Below the pieces are notes generated by a model. That model did no database searches and was not told the origin of the DNA. It saw only the letters and a list, made by a program, of their open reading frames with translations. Source: Verrucomicrobiaceae bacterium (GTDB taxonomy: Bacteria; Verrucomicrobiota; Verrucomicrobiia; Verrucomicrobiales; Akkermansiaceae). From it: a stretch of 64,000 nucleotides of DNA. The stretch is taken from assembly GCA_027486655.1 (NCBI GenBank), contig JAIXOR010000078.1:1-64000 (forward strand), written 5' to 3'. Below are positions 47,769 to 56,953 of the stretch, piece by piece (the stretch's first letter is position 1; every line of letters begins with the position of its first letter). Made by a program: the position numbers and the translations under genes.

Positions 47769-48446
47769 ATGCAGATTCTTGTCATTGAAGACGAACGCCA
47801 GCTCGCACGGCACGTGTGCAGCGCGCTCTACCGCGGAGGCCACGAGGTCAAGGCCCTCCATGACGGGGCCGAGGGCCTCGCCGCCGTGCTCAAGGAGGCT
47901 CCGGACCTCGTCGTGCTCGACCTCAACCTCCCGGGCATGAACGGCTTCGATGTGCTCGAGCGCATGCGCCGCGCCCACTCCACCTCGCGGGTCATCATCC
48001 TCACCGCACTTGGTGACGTCGAACAACGCATCAAGGGACTCAAGGCCGGCGCGGACGACTACGTGGCCAAGCCATTCTCCATGGATGAACTCGTCGCCCG
48101 CGTCGAAGCGCTCGGCCGCCGCGGAGCCACCCCCAAGGCGGAGGACAAACTCACCGTGGGCGACCTCCACATGGACGTCCACCAACGCCGCGTCACCCGA
48201 GGCACCACATCCATCAACCTCTCGCCCCGCGAGTTTGAACTGCTGCAAGTGCTCATGGAGGAACCCGGACGCGTCTTCACCCGCACCGAGCTCTCCGAAC
48301 GCGTCTGGCAACGCGAACACGAATACGAAAACCGCAGCGTCGAGATCTTCATCGGCAGGCTGCGCAAAAAAGTGGATGCCGGCCACAGCCAGCCACTCAT
48401 TCACACCATCCGCGCCATCGGATACACCGTGAAATCCAACGACTGA
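47769..48446 (+). CDS. OmpR/PhoB-family response regulator
   Basis: A 225-residue protein from ATG 47769 (MQILVIEDERQLARH). The receiver domain has the acidic pair Glu7-Asp8, phospho-acceptor Asp51 (VVLDLNLPGMNG), the Thr of ILTALGD and Lys in AKPFSMDEL. The C-terminal winged-helix DNA-binding domain (about 128-222) has NLSPREFELLQVLMEEPGRV and RSVEIFIGRLRKKVDAG. It is the first gene of a four-gene operon (gaps 13, -4 and -4 bases). Its partner kinase is two genes downstream. Confidence 0.94.
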   Translation: MQILVIEDERQLARHVCSALYRGGHEVKALHDGAEGLAAVLKEAPDLVVLDLNLPGMNGFDVLERMRRAHSTSRVIILTALGDVEQRIKGLKAGADDYVAKPFSMDELVARVEALGRRGATPKAEDKLTVGDLHMDVHQRRVTRGTTSINLSPREFELLQVLMEEPGRVFTRTELSERVWQREHEYENRSVEIFIGRLRKKVDAGHSQPLIHTIRAIGYTVKSND

Positions 48447-48459
48447 ACCCAGCCCTCCC

Positions 48460-49092
48460 ATGATCCGCCCCCTCGTCCTGCTGCTCGCCTGCGGCTGCTC
48501 CCTCAGCCCGGCGGAATCCGTCATCGAGGGCCGCGTCACCCTGCCGCAGGGAAAGAAGGCCCCGGTGATGGCCAAGCGATACGAAATCGTCACCAAGGGC
48601 GGCGTGCTCTCCACCAATCCGCCGGTCGCCGTCGTTTACCTCGAGGGCGACTTCGGAAAACCCGCCTCGCTCCCGCTCCGCAGTATCGTCCAGAAGGACT
48701 ACGCCTTCATCCCATCGCTGCTGCCCGTGCGCACCGGCACCAAGGTGGAATTCCCCAACGAGGACGATACCTATCACAACGTCTTCTCGTTCTCCCCCGC
48801 CAAGCGCTTCGACCTCGGCCGCTACCGACCCGAGGACAAACCCGTCCCCTTCCAGGTCTTCGACAAACCGGGCATGGTCACCCTGCGCTGCGACATCCAT
48901 GAACACATGCGCGGCATCGTGCTCGTGCTCGACACACCCCACTTCGTCGTCACCTCGCCGGATGGCAAATTCCGCCTCACCGGCCTGCCCGCCGGAAACT
49001 ACAAACTCAAAGCCTGGATCGACAGCCGCACCACCCTCGAAAAACCCGTTTCCCTCTCCGGCGGCGGCACCGTCAAACTCGACTTCCCGTGA
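48460..49092 (+). CDS. Exported cupredoxin-like protein with a carboxypeptidase-regulatory-like tail
   Basis: A 210-residue protein with an N-terminal leader (MIRPLVLLLACGCS; a lipobox reading LLAC is possible). The cupredoxin domain carries type-1 copper ligands in the expected order: His106 in DDTYHNVFSF, and Cys144, His147 (or His149) and Met150 in LRCDIHEHMRG. The last about 55 residues look like a small beta-sandwich (VTSPDGKFRLTGLPAGNYKL), common in methylamine-utilisation or plastocyanin-like proteins. It sits between the response regulator and the sensor kinase, so it may supply or sense copper or redox state for that system (inference). The final TGA overlaps the kinase GTG start. 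Confidence 0.82.
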   Translation: MIRPLVLLLACGCSLSPAESVIEGRVTLPQGKKAPVMAKRYEIVTKGGVLSTNPPVAVVYLEGDFGKPASLPLRSIVQKDYAFIPSLLPVRTGTKVEFPNEDDTYHNVFSFSPAKRFDLGRYRPEDKPVPFQVFDKPGMVTLRCDIHEHMRGIVLVLDTPHFVVTSPDGKFRLTGLPAGNYKLKAWIDSRTTLEKPVSLSGGGTVKLDFP

Positions 49093-50792
49093 AACCCACC
49101 TCGGGCATCGCGGGCTTCCGCATCCGTCTGCTCCTCGGCATGATGCTCGTGGTCTCCGCCGTCACGGCCCTCACCCTATGGATCGCCCAGCACCGCGTCT
49201 CCACCGACGTGAGGCAGCAGATGCAGCAGGCCTTCCTCAACGAAACCACCGCGCTCCAACAAGCCCGCGAGGTCCGCCACGCCGCCCTTGTCGAACGCTC
49301 GCGCGTGCTCGCACGCCGCCCCAGGATCCACGCCGCCCTCGAGGACGACGCGCGGGATCTCCTCTATCCGAATGCTGAGGACGCCCTGCGCGACACCATG
49401 GACAAGGATGCCAACCACGCCCTCAAGGCGCGCTTCTACCGCTTCCTCGATGCCCACGGAAAGGTCATCCCCGCGCCTCCCGCCGCACCCGCAGGCCGCC
49501 TCAGCCCCGCCGAGGAGGCCGCACTCAGCCTGCCGGAGCTGCCACGCACCCAGCAGGTGGGATACCTCGCACGGGAGGGTGCCCTGGATGAAATCATCGC
49601 CGCACCCATCATCTCCACCGAGTCCGAGGAGGTGATCGCCAATATTCTGTTAGGCTTCCGCCCCTTCGATGTGGAGGGCGGCAACAAAAACATGCGCGCC
49701 GGCATCTGGACCGCGGGAAGCATGTTCATGGACGGCTGCCCGCCGGAAACCCTCGCCCTCCTCTCCCGCGTGATGAGCCGTGGCGATGGCCGCTTTCCCG
49801 TGGAGATCGACATCCAGGGCACCCCCCACCTCGTCTTCAGCCAGCTGCTCAACCCGGACTCGGTGTTTCCACCCGCCCACGAAGTCTGCGTTTACTCTCT
49901 CGATGCCGTCGAGCAACGCCGGAAAAGCCTGCGCCTCCAGATCCTCGGTGCCGGCGGCCTGCTTCTGTTAGGCGCGGGCACCGCCAGCCACATCATCGCC
50001 GGCAGGCTCGCCATGCCCGTCACCCAGCTCGCCGCGGACTCCGCCCGCAACGCCGTGCGCCGCGAGCAGGCGGAAGCCGCCCTCGAACTCACCAACGTCG
50101 AGCTCGAACGCTCGATGCGCTTCTCCGCAGACACCTCGCACCAACTCAAGACCCCCATCACCGTGCTGCGCGCCGGCCTTGAGGAACTCGGCAAGCACCC
50201 GGGCGTCACCCCCGCCATGCACGGTGAAATCGGCCAACTCATCCAGCAGACCTCGAAACTCTCCGTGATGATCCATGACCTGCTGCTGCTCTCACGCCTG
50301 GACGCAGGCAGGCTCCAGCCACGCATGGAATCCATCGACATGGGCCTGCTCGTCGACTCGCTGGCGGACGACCTCAGCGCCGTTCCCGGGGCCACCGACC
50401 TTGAGGTGATCGTCGACGTGCCGCCCGATCTCCACGTCCGCGGTGAAAAGCGCTACGTTTCGATGATCCTCCAGAACCTGCTGGAAAACGCGTGGAAATA
50501 CAACACCCCCGGCGGCTCCATCCACATCCGCGGAGAGCGATCCGGCGAGCTGCTCGCACTGCGGGTCGGCAACACCGGCCCCCCCATCCCCGCACCCATG
50601 CAGGAACACATCTTCGAACGCTTCCACCGCGCCGCCATGGGTGAGAACGTGCCCGGCCACGGACTCGGACTCAACATCGCCCGCGAGCTCGCTCTCCTCC
50701 ACGGCGGCGACCTGCGCCTCCTGAGCTCGGAAAACTCGTGGACCGAATTTGAAATCACCCTGCCCATCTCCAACGACATCCACAGAGCATGA
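49089..50792 (+). CDS. Sensor histidine kinase
   Basis: A 567-residue kinase starting at GTG 49089, overlapping the cupredoxin gene. One transmembrane helix lies near 12-30 (LLLGMMLVVSAVTALTLWIA). A periplasmic domain of about 250 residues follows, then a second helix near 285-310 (ILGAGGLLLLGAGTASHIIA). The dimerisation/phospho-acceptor segment is SADTSHQLKTPITVLRAG with His351. The ATPase domain has NLLENAWKYNTPGG and GHGLGLNIARELALLHGGD. The periplasmic sensor domain is not a family I recognise. The TGA overlaps the ATG of the porin gene. Confidence 0.93.
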   Translation: MKPTSGIAGFRIRLLLGMMLVVSAVTALTLWIAQHRVSTDVRQQMQQAFLNETTALQQAREVRHAALVERSRVLARRPRIHAALEDDARDLLYPNAEDALRDTMDKDANHALKARFYRFLDAHGKVIPAPPAAPAGRLSPAEEAALSLPELPRTQQVGYLAREGALDEIIAAPIISTESEEVIANILLGFRPFDVEGGNKNMRAGIWTAGSMFMDGCPPETLALLSRVMSRGDGRFPVEIDIQGTPHLVFSQLLNPDSVFPPAHEVCVYSLDAVEQRRKSLRLQILGAGGLLLLGAGTASHIIAGRLAMPVTQLAADSARNAVRREQAEAALELTNVELERSMRFSADTSHQLKTPITVLRAGLEELGKHPGVTPAMHGEIGQLIQQTSKLSVMIHDLLLLSRLDAGRLQPRMESIDMGLLVDSLADDLSAVPGATDLEVIVDVPPDLHVRGEKRYVSMILQNLLENAWKYNTPGGSIHIRGERSGELLALRVGNTGPPIPAPMQEHIFERFHRAAMGENVPGHGLGLNIARELALLHGGDLRLLSSENSWTEFEITLPISNDIHRA

Positions 50793-52003
50793 AGCCAACG
50801 CTCGCCCTCCCCTGCGCCCTCCTCGCCATCTCCACCACCTCGATCCATGCCGAGGACTTCGCCGAGGGCATCAGCGACGCACTCACGGTCTCCGCCTATG
50901 ACGATCAGGTCCGGGCACGCCTCAGCGGACTTCTCGACCTCGAGCTCTACACCTTCTCCGGCGAGGCTCCCGGGCTCATCTTCACCGATGATTCCCACCT
51001 CTTCGCGCCGCGCCTCTCGCTCTTTCTCGATGCCCAGCTGGGTGCGCCGCTCTACTTCTTTTCCCAGGCCCGCGTCGATACCGGATTCGATCCGGCCGAT
51101 GACTCGCTCGGCATCCGCCTCGATGAATACGCCCTGCGCCTCACCCCCTGGGAAGATGGCCGCCTCAGCATGCAGGCCGGCTGCTTCGCCACCATCGTCG
51201 GCACCTATGTGGAACGCCACCTCTCGTGGGACAACCCCTTCATCAACGCGCCGCTCGTTTATGAAAACATGACCGCAATCTACGACCACGAGGCTCCCTA
51301 CGATCAGGCGGACTTCGCCGATGGCCTCACCCATGAGAAATACGAATACAACCCGGTGATCTGGGGACCCTCGTACGCCACAGGACTCTCGGTCTCCGGC
51401 AAGTCCGGCGGGCTCGAATACGCCGCGGAAATCAAGAACGCCGGCCTCGCCTCGCGCCCGGAATCCTGGGATGGCTTCGATACCGGGTTCGACCACTCCA
51501 CCGTCAGCACGCGCGTCGCCTGGCGGCCGGACATGGCTTGGAAACTCGGACTCTCCGCCAGCCAGGGACCCTACTTCACCGACGAAGCCGCCGCAGGACT
51601 GCCCGCAGGCACCGGAATCAACGATTACCGGCAGATGGTCCTCGGCCAGGACATCAGCTTCGCCTGGAAACACTGGCAGGTCTGGGCGGAAATCTATCAG
51701 GCCCGCTTCGAGGTCCCCCTCGCCGGCGATGCGGACACCCTCGGATACTACATCGAGGCCAAGTACAAATTCACCCCGAACCTCTTCGGTGCCATGCGCT
51801 GGAACCAACAGTTCTTCGATGACGTGCCGGACGGCCTCGGCGGCGAGGTGCCGTGGGGACGCGACATCCACCGCATCGATGCCGCCCTCACCTGGCGCTT
51901 CAGCACCAGCGCCCAAGCCAAGATCCAATACAGCATCCAACACGAGTCCGGCGGCGGCGGCACCTCGGACCTCATCGCCGGCCAGTTGACGCTTCGTTTC
52001 TAA
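50789..52003 (+). CDS. Outer-membrane beta-barrel porin-like protein
   Basis: A 404-residue protein with a signal peptide (MKPTLALPCALLAISTTSIHAE). The mature sequence alternates aromatic and polar residues as in barrel strands (ALRLTPWEDGRLSMQAGCFA, YYIEAKYKFTPNLFGAMRWN) and ends in Phe (AGQLTLRF), the outer-membrane assembly signal. It resembles alginate/OprP-type export or uptake porins in style, but the specificity is unknown. It is the last gene of the operon with the two-component system, which suggests its expression is the system's output. A CTAACAG motif follows its stop. Confidence 0.8.
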   Translation: MKPTLALPCALLAISTTSIHAEDFAEGISDALTVSAYDDQVRARLSGLLDLELYTFSGEAPGLIFTDDSHLFAPRLSLFLDAQLGAPLYFFSQARVDTGFDPADDSLGIRLDEYALRLTPWEDGRLSMQAGCFATIVGTYVERHLSWDNPFINAPLVYENMTAIYDHEAPYDQADFADGLTHEKYEYNPVIWGPSYATGLSVSGKSGGLEYAAEIKNAGLASRPESWDGFDTGFDHSTVSTRVAWRPDMAWKLGLSASQGPYFTDEAAAGLPAGTGINDYRQMVLGQDISFAWKHWQVWAEIYQARFEVPLAGDADTLGYYIEAKYKFTPNLFGAMRWNQQFFDDVPDGLGGEVPWGRDIHRIDAALTWRFSTSAQAKIQYSIQHESGGGGTSDLIAGQLTLRF

Positions 52004-52040
52004 CAGTCTGGCTCCGGGACATCCCCGGACGCGTCCGCCC

Positions 52041-53531
52041 TCAATACCGCCGCCACGCGCTCGGGAAAAACAGAACCAGCAGCGCGAACAACTCGAGCCT
52101 GCCCAGAATCATCAGCCAGGCCAGGAAGACCTGAGTGGACTCGCGGAGATGCCCGAAGTTTTCGGTAGGCCCCACCGTGCCGAATCCCGGCCCGATGTTC
52201 GAGATGGTGGCCAGCACCGCTCCGCCGCAGGTCTCCATGCTGATCCCCGTGCCCGCCTCCAGCGCGGCCACCGCCAGCGTGGAGAAGACGCAGATCATCA
52301 GATACATCAACAGGAAGAACACCGTCCGCGAACGGGCCTCCTCGCTGATCGGATTGCCGTTCACCGTCAGCCGGAACACCCGGTTCGGACGGAAGGCCCG
52401 GATGATCTCCTGCCGCGCGGACTTGAGGAAAACCAGCAGTCGCCCCACCTTGAAACCACCCGCCGTGGATCCGGCGCAGCCGCCCATCAACATGAGGAGC
52501 GCCAGGATCATCTTCGCCCACGCAGGCCACAACTCGTAATCCGCCGTGCCAAAGCCGGATGTGGAAACAATCGTCACCACGATGAACGAGGCATCCCTCA
52601 GCGCCTGCACGAAATCCACTCCACCTCCAAGCGCCCGCCCCGCGCCGATCGTGAGAATGCACGCCACGCAGATGCCGAACAACCACAGCGCGTCCTCCTC
52701 ACGCCCCAGCCGTTTCCATTTCCTGCGGACCAGCACGACGATCAGCAGGAAATTCAAACTGCACACAAACATGAAGACGGTGATCCACAGCTCGATGAGC
52801 CAGCCGTTCCCCCATCCCGAATAGTAGCCCACGCTCTTGTTGTGCGTGCTGAAGCCCCCCGTGGACACCGTGGCCATCGCATGGCAGATCGCGTGAAACC
52901 ACGTCATGCCCATCGCCTTCAATCCCAGCGTGCAGGTGGCGGACAAGGTCAGGTAAATCCGGATCAGCGACCAGGCGGTGTCCTGAATCCGCGCCATGCC
53001 GGACTCGCCGCCGCGGAACGAGGACTCGTTTTGAAACAGCGACTTCGAGCCCATGCCGAAGTAGCTCAGCACCGCCACGAACAGGACCAGAATGCCGATG
53101 CCTCCCAGCCACTGCGTCACCGAGCGCCACATCAGCACGCCGCGCGGCCAGGCCTCGATGTCGCTCATCACCGATGAACCCGTCGTCGTGAAACCCGAGG
53201 CCGCTTCGAAAAACGCCCCCGCCACATTCATGCCCGGCGGGCAGAACACATAGGGCATGCCGCCGAAGAATCCGCTCAACAACCAACCCAGCCCCACGAT
53301 CACCACCGCTTCCCGCCGCGGCACGCGACCCGCCATCCGCTGGCGACCGCCCGCCGCCACCAGCCCCAGCGCCATGCCGAGCGTGATGCCCGCGGCCTTG
53401 AACAATCCGGCGGTCGCCCCGGCCGGACCGGTCGCACCGTCCCACCATGAAAACAACGCGCAAGCCACCATCGCCAGCGCCTGGAACAAAAGCAGAATGC
53501 CGGTAATGCGGCTGACAAGTCGGTGATTCAT
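52041..53531 (-). CDS. trkH: TrkH-family potassium uptake channel subunit
   Basis: A 496-residue membrane protein of the TrkH/KtrB superfamily. The selectivity-filter regions appear in order: EAASGFTTTGSSVM, TVSTGGFSTHNKS, IVSTSGFGTADYELWP and ISNIGPGFGTVGP. ALLMLMGGCAGSTAGGFKV is the conserved TrkH segment after the third pore loop. The channel lets K+ in when assembled with the TrkA ring. The gene begins 13 bases after trkA, so the two form an operon. Confidence 0.95.
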   Translation of the reverse strand: MNHRLVSRITGILLLFQALAMVACALFSWWDGATGPAGATAGLFKAAGITLGMALGLVAAGGRQRMAGRVPRREAVVIVGLGWLLSGFFGGMPYVFCPPGMNVAGAFFEAASGFTTTGSSVMSDIEAWPRGVLMWRSVTQWLGGIGILVLFVAVLSYFGMGSKSLFQNESSFRGGESGMARIQDTAWSLIRIYLTLSATCTLGLKAMGMTWFHAICHAMATVSTGGFSTHNKSVGYYSGWGNGWLIELWITVFMFVCSLNFLLIVVLVRRKWKRLGREEDALWLFGICVACILTIGAGRALGGGVDFVQALRDASFIVVTIVSTSGFGTADYELWPAWAKMILALLMLMGGCAGSTAGGFKVGRLLVFLKSARQEIIRAFRPNRVFRLTVNGNPISEEARSRTVFFLLMYLMICVFSTLAVAALEAGTGISMETCGGAVLATISNIGPGFGTVGPTENFGHLRESTQVFLAWLMILGRLELFALLVLFFPSAWRRY

Positions 53532-53544
53532 CGCGGCGTTTCCA

Positions 53545-54894
53545 TCAGGCTTCCAACAGTTTCACCAAGGGCTTGAGCGAACCCTCGGCCACCATCACGA
53601 ACAAATGATCACCGGCCAGAAGCACCGCGTCCGGTCCGGGCACCTCGGCGTGGATGCCACGCTGCCAGCCCACCAACACCACACCCGGCGGCCAGGCGAC
53701 CTCGCGCACCATGTGACCCGCCGCGATCGAACCGGGGGCGACGTCGATCTCTATCAGATCCGCGCCGTCGAAGGATTTGACGAGCTGGTGTTTCTCCCGC
53801 GTGAGAAAGCGGCGGATCTCGCGCCAGGTCGCCTCGCGCGGACTCACCGCCGCGCGGATGCCGAGCTGCTTCCCGGTCGCGGAGATCACCGCGGCGTAAT
53901 CGGTGCGGTGGATCAGCGTGAGGCAGTGCTTCACTCCAAGCGTGTGGGCCTGGAGGCAGGACATGACGTTGTCCTCATCGTCCGCGCTGGTGCCGATGAA
54001 GAAATCCGCCGCGCCCACCTGCTCCTCCTCCATCTCCGCCGCCAGCGTTGCGTCCGCACGGATCACCGTGGTGTTGAGCAGGCGGTCCGCCAGTTTCTCA
54101 CACAGCGCCGGATCCTTTTCGAAGATCCTCACATCGCAATCCACCGATTCCAGCATCTGCGCCAGCGAGAAGCCATACTCGTTGCCGCCGAAGATCACCA
54201 CCCGCATCCGCTCGCCTTTCGGAGCACCCCCTTGCAGACGCACCGCAAACTTTCGCAATCCGCGCGGCTCGCCGAAAATCGCCACCACATCGCCCACTTG
54301 CAGCACGGATCCCGCGTTCGGCACGAAATATGAATCCCCGCGCGACACCATCGCCAGACGGATCCCCTGCGGCGGCGCCAGATCCCGCAGCGACTTGCCC
54401 ACCACGTCCGAACGCCCGCCCACCCTCACCTGCTGCAGCTCGATCCGTCCGCGGGCCAGCTCCTCCACGATCATCGAATCCGGATTGCGCACATGCTTGG
54501 CCAGCTCGATGGCCGTAAGCCGCTCCGAGCTGAACGTGTGATCGATCCCGAAATGCCCCTTGTAGTCAAACAACCACTCCTCGCGCTGCAGCCCCGGATG
54601 CACCCGGCAGACCGCCTTCCGCGCACCCATCTTCCGCGCCATCGATGAGGAAACGAGATTCGCCGTGTTCGACGAGGTCAGCGCCAGAAACAAGTCACAC
54701 TCGGCCACATCCGCATCCAGCAGATCCTGCACGCTCGCGCCATTGCCCTGCACCACCTTGGCATCGATCTCCTCATCGAGCTCCAGGGCGACCGCTCCAT
54801 CCTTCTCGATCACCGAGATGGTATGGTTCTCCTGCGACAACACCGAGGCCAGGTGCCTGCCGATCTCGCCTGCTCCCACAATGACGATTTTCAT
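53545..54894 (-). CDS. trkA: Trk potassium uptake regulator TrkA, two RCK domains
   Basis: A 449-residue cytoplasmic protein from ATG 54894 (MKIVIVGAGEIGRHLASVLS). It has two NAD-binding RCK-N domains (GAGEIG near 7, and VVIFGGNEYGFSLAQML near 235), each followed by an RCK-C domain (VGGRSDVVGKSLRDLAPPQG and PGSIAAGHMVREVAWPPGVV). NAD(H) and nucleotide binding gate TrkH. An 18-codon upstream extension is not TrkA-like. Full length for a duplicated TrkA. Confidence 0.95.
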   Translation of the reverse strand: MKIVIVGAGEIGRHLASVLSQENHTISVIEKDGAVALELDEEIDAKVVQGNGASVQDLLDADVAECDLFLALTSSNTANLVSSSMARKMGARKAVCRVHPGLQREEWLFDYKGHFGIDHTFSSERLTAIELAKHVRNPDSMIVEELARGRIELQQVRVGGRSDVVGKSLRDLAPPQGIRLAMVSRGDSYFVPNAGSVLQVGDVVAIFGEPRGLRKFAVRLQGGAPKGERMRVVIFGGNEYGFSLAQMLESVDCDVRIFEKDPALCEKLADRLLNTTVIRADATLAAEMEEEQVGAADFFIGTSADDEDNVMSCLQAHTLGVKHCLTLIHRTDYAAVISATGKQLGIRAAVSPREATWREIRRFLTREKHQLVKSFDGADLIEIDVAPGSIAAGHMVREVAWPPGVVLVGWQRGIHAEVPGPDAVLLAGDHLFVMVAEGSLKPLVKLLEA

Positions 54895-55075
54895 GACAAG
54901 CCGCAGACTAAGCGTATTCCGACGGGTGACAAGGACCGTCCCATCCACGCGCCGCGATCACCCTGTATTCCCATGGTAGATGCACATCCGCCAAAGATCG
55001 GGCCGCGCCCTGCTTGCAAATTGATTTTTTCCGGGACGAATGATAGATCTCCCGATGATTCAACTCCCAAAATCC

Positions 55076-55609
55076 ATGAAATCCCTCATCCCGCTCCTGC
55101 TCACCGCCGCCATGATTTCCCATGCCCCGGCTCAAACCCCGAAACCCACCCCCGCGCAAACCGCCGAGGCCCTCTACCGCCAAGGCCAGATGGCGGAGAA
55201 ATCCGGCGATCCCGACGCCGCGCGCACCGCATACGCCGAGGCCCTCAAGGCCAATCCCAACCACGCCCAGGCCCGCTTCAGCCTCGGCCAGTTGAAGATC
55301 AGCGCACCCACCCTCATCTCCAAGGCCCGCGAAAACAAATTCGGCGCAGTGCCCGTTCCCGAATACCGCCTCGAAGCCGCTTCCCTCGAAGAATCCCTCG
55401 CCGCCCTCTCCACCATCGTCGAGAAACAATCGAAAAACGAAGTCACTCCCAACTTCATCATCCAGGACCCCAAAGGCACCCTCGCCGAAACCAAAATCTC
55501 CCTCAACCTCAAAGCCATGCCCGCCAAGGCCGTGCTCCAATACGTCCTCGACATGGCCGGCGCCAAAGCCCGCTTCGACGAACACGCCATCCTCATCGTC
55601 CCACGCTGA
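55076..55609 (+). CDS. Exported protein with TPR and secretin-N (STN)-like domain
   Basis: A 177-residue protein from ATG 55076 with a signal peptide (MKSLIPLLLTAAMISHAPAQ). A TPR-like segment (LYRQGQMAEKSGDPDAARTAYAEALKANP) is followed by a region ending NFIIQDPKGTLAETKISLNL and KAMPAKAVLQYVLDMAGAKA, then HAILIVPR. The last part resembles the STN domain of secretins and TonB-dependent transducers. Two further ATGs lie upstream at 55040 and 55055. It may be a secretion or signalling accessory; nothing around it supports a specific role. Confidence 0.7.
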   Translation: MKSLIPLLLTAAMISHAPAQTPKPTPAQTAEALYRQGQMAEKSGDPDAARTAYAEALKANPNHAQARFSLGQLKISAPTLISKARENKFGAVPVPEYRLEAASLEESLAALSTIVEKQSKNEVTPNFIIQDPKGTLAETKISLNLKAMPAKAVLQYVLDMAGAKARFDEHAILIVPR

Positions 55610-55662
55610 TCCCACGAAAGACGCAAGCATCGCCAGGTGATCGAACGTCGATCAGTTGGGGA

Positions 55663-55848
55663 TCAATAACTCGGCATCGCCGAGCAGCGAAAAACCGCAT
55701 CCAGCACGTTCTTGTCCGTCACCGGATCGTAGGCAACCGTCATAGCGATTCGGTTCTTCGGATCGTGCCTATCCTTCCAATCGATCATCAGCCCGCGGCT
55801 AGCCGTCTGGTTAGCGGCGTGAAGCGTTACTGGAAACCGGAGAGAATG
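55663..55848 (-). pseudogene. Orphan C-terminal coding remnant
   Basis: The minus strand reads a protein-like tail: LRFPVTLHAANQTASRGLMI, then DWKDRHDPKNRIAMTVAYDP and VTDKNVLDAVFRCSAMPSY, then TGA at 55663-55665. The frame is open to a TGA about 80 bases further upstream, without a start or an N-terminal domain. The next part of the spacer holds a decayed C5-methyltransferase fragment. The family is not recognised; it may be the end of a gene lost when the restriction-modification locus was rearranged. Confidence 0.45.
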
Positions 55849-55990
55849 TTGCAGTGGGCAATTATTGGTAGGTTGGAAAACGGAACTGCGTGGCTTTTTC
55901 GAAAATCATTGGTCAAAAGCGCTGGATACTCACGCACCAAAGCTTGAATAACCGATGATGTAGAGAAGCTAGCAGGTTAAGCCGCTCAGG

Positions 55991-56140
55991 CGATGTCGCC
56001 CTTCGGACTTTCCTTGCCGCGGACTTGCTCGATGGGCCGAGGTGGAAATTGTCGTCGCCGTAGTCGCCATCAGTAGATGGCAGCCTGTTTCGCGCAGATG
56101 TTATTGAACCACATTCAGAGTTGTTTGGCAACGTGACGCG
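55991..56140 (-). pseudogene. Decayed 5' fragment of a C5 DNA methyltransferase gene
   Basis: This segment aligns with 57874-58028, the 5' part of the intact methyltransferase gene, in the same orientation. Shared runs include cgatgtcgccc, tgccgcggac.tgctcgatgg, ccgaggtggaaat and tagatggc.gcct. Read on the minus strand it gives FNNICAKQAAIY followed by a stop, matching SNDICPKKAAIY of the intact protein. It carries many substitutions and lacks the rest of the gene. The intact methyltransferase and the GIY-YIG nuclease lie just to the right. No complete gene is seen elsewhere in 55610-56213. Confidence 0.8.
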
Positions 56141-56213
56141 GTGCGAAATCTGCGATGATCGCGTCAACGGTTTTGCGGCGGGCAATGATCATGATATGTC
56201 TACTCGGTTTTGA

Positions 56214-56933
56214 TCACGAGTCATCTTCTGCTTCCTGTTCAACGGATGATGCCCCTCCCATCCCTTCGTAGCGGCGCGCCGCCAACCATTGCAAGCGCTT
56301 GGCCTGAGTCAGCAGCACACGTCGCAATCCGCCTTGCACTTGGCGTTCAGAGATCACTTGAGCGAGGCGCGAAATAATCAAAGCGCGCCGGGCAATTCTG
56401 AAGTCCGGGTGAGATCTGAGTTCATACACCCGGTCTGAAACGATCCGCGCTCGGAATGATGGCGGAGTCGGCACATTCAATTCGCCTGCGGGTGGGTCCT
56501 TTTCGTTGAGGATCGCCTTGAACTTTGATTCTTGGACCGCCCGTTCGGTGATGTGACGCTCAAGAGCATCGAGATGTCGGCGCGCCTCGATATTCTTGCT
56601 CTCTGTATTCTGAAATTGGGGCAATGGCCAAACCTCAATCTCGTAGACCTCAAACGGATCAAGGACAGACATGGCCACCGCATCGGTCCTTTGATTCGTC
56701 AGATGGCGGCGGATACGGGTTCTCAACATCTCGTTGGTTTGCCCCACGTAGATCGGCTCACCATCGTAGTCGAAAAAAGCATAGACACCCCAACGGTAGT
56801 TGCCGACTTTGTGAGTTCCAGATGCCGGAAACGGAGTATCAAGTAATATGGCAAGGTTATCCCGGAGGTCTTTTGTCTCGAACGGAGGCAGCTTTACGGA
56901 GTCGGGATTCTTCTTCGGCATATCGCGGTGCAT
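56214..56933 (-). CDS. GIY-YIG nuclease, candidate restriction enzyme
   Basis: A 239-residue protein. The first ATG (56933) is preferred because GAGGAG stands 6 bases before it. The GIY-YIG core is GVYAFFDYDGEPIYVGQT (GVY 49-51, YVG 62-64), followed by the catalytic Arg-rich helix (LRTRIRRHL). Later VYEIEVWPLPQF and a conserved Glu-containing helix (LDALERHITERAV) complete the fold. Type II enzymes such as Eco29kI use this fold, and this gene follows a C5 methyltransferase by 20 bases. It is therefore probably the restriction half of a type II system; the recognition site is unknown. The C-terminal 80 residues are Arg-rich and helical. Confidence 0.85.
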   Translation of the reverse strand: MHRDMPKKNPDSVKLPPFETKDLRDNLAILLDTPFPASGTHKVGNYRWGVYAFFDYDGEPIYVGQTNEMLRTRIRRHLTNQRTDAVAMSVLDPFEVYEIEVWPLPQFQNTESKNIEARRHLDALERHITERAVQESKFKAILNEKDPPAGELNVPTPPSFRARIVSDRVYELRSHPDFRIARRALIISRLAQVISERQVQGGLRRVLLTQAKRLQWLAARRYEGMGGASSVEQEAEDDS

Positions 56934-56953
56934 TTCAACTCCTCAATGATCGG

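Noticed and set aside
52012-52034. Hairpin TCCGGG/CCCGGA between the porin and trkH stops
   Set aside because: The stem is 6 bp without a T run on either side, too weak to call a terminator.
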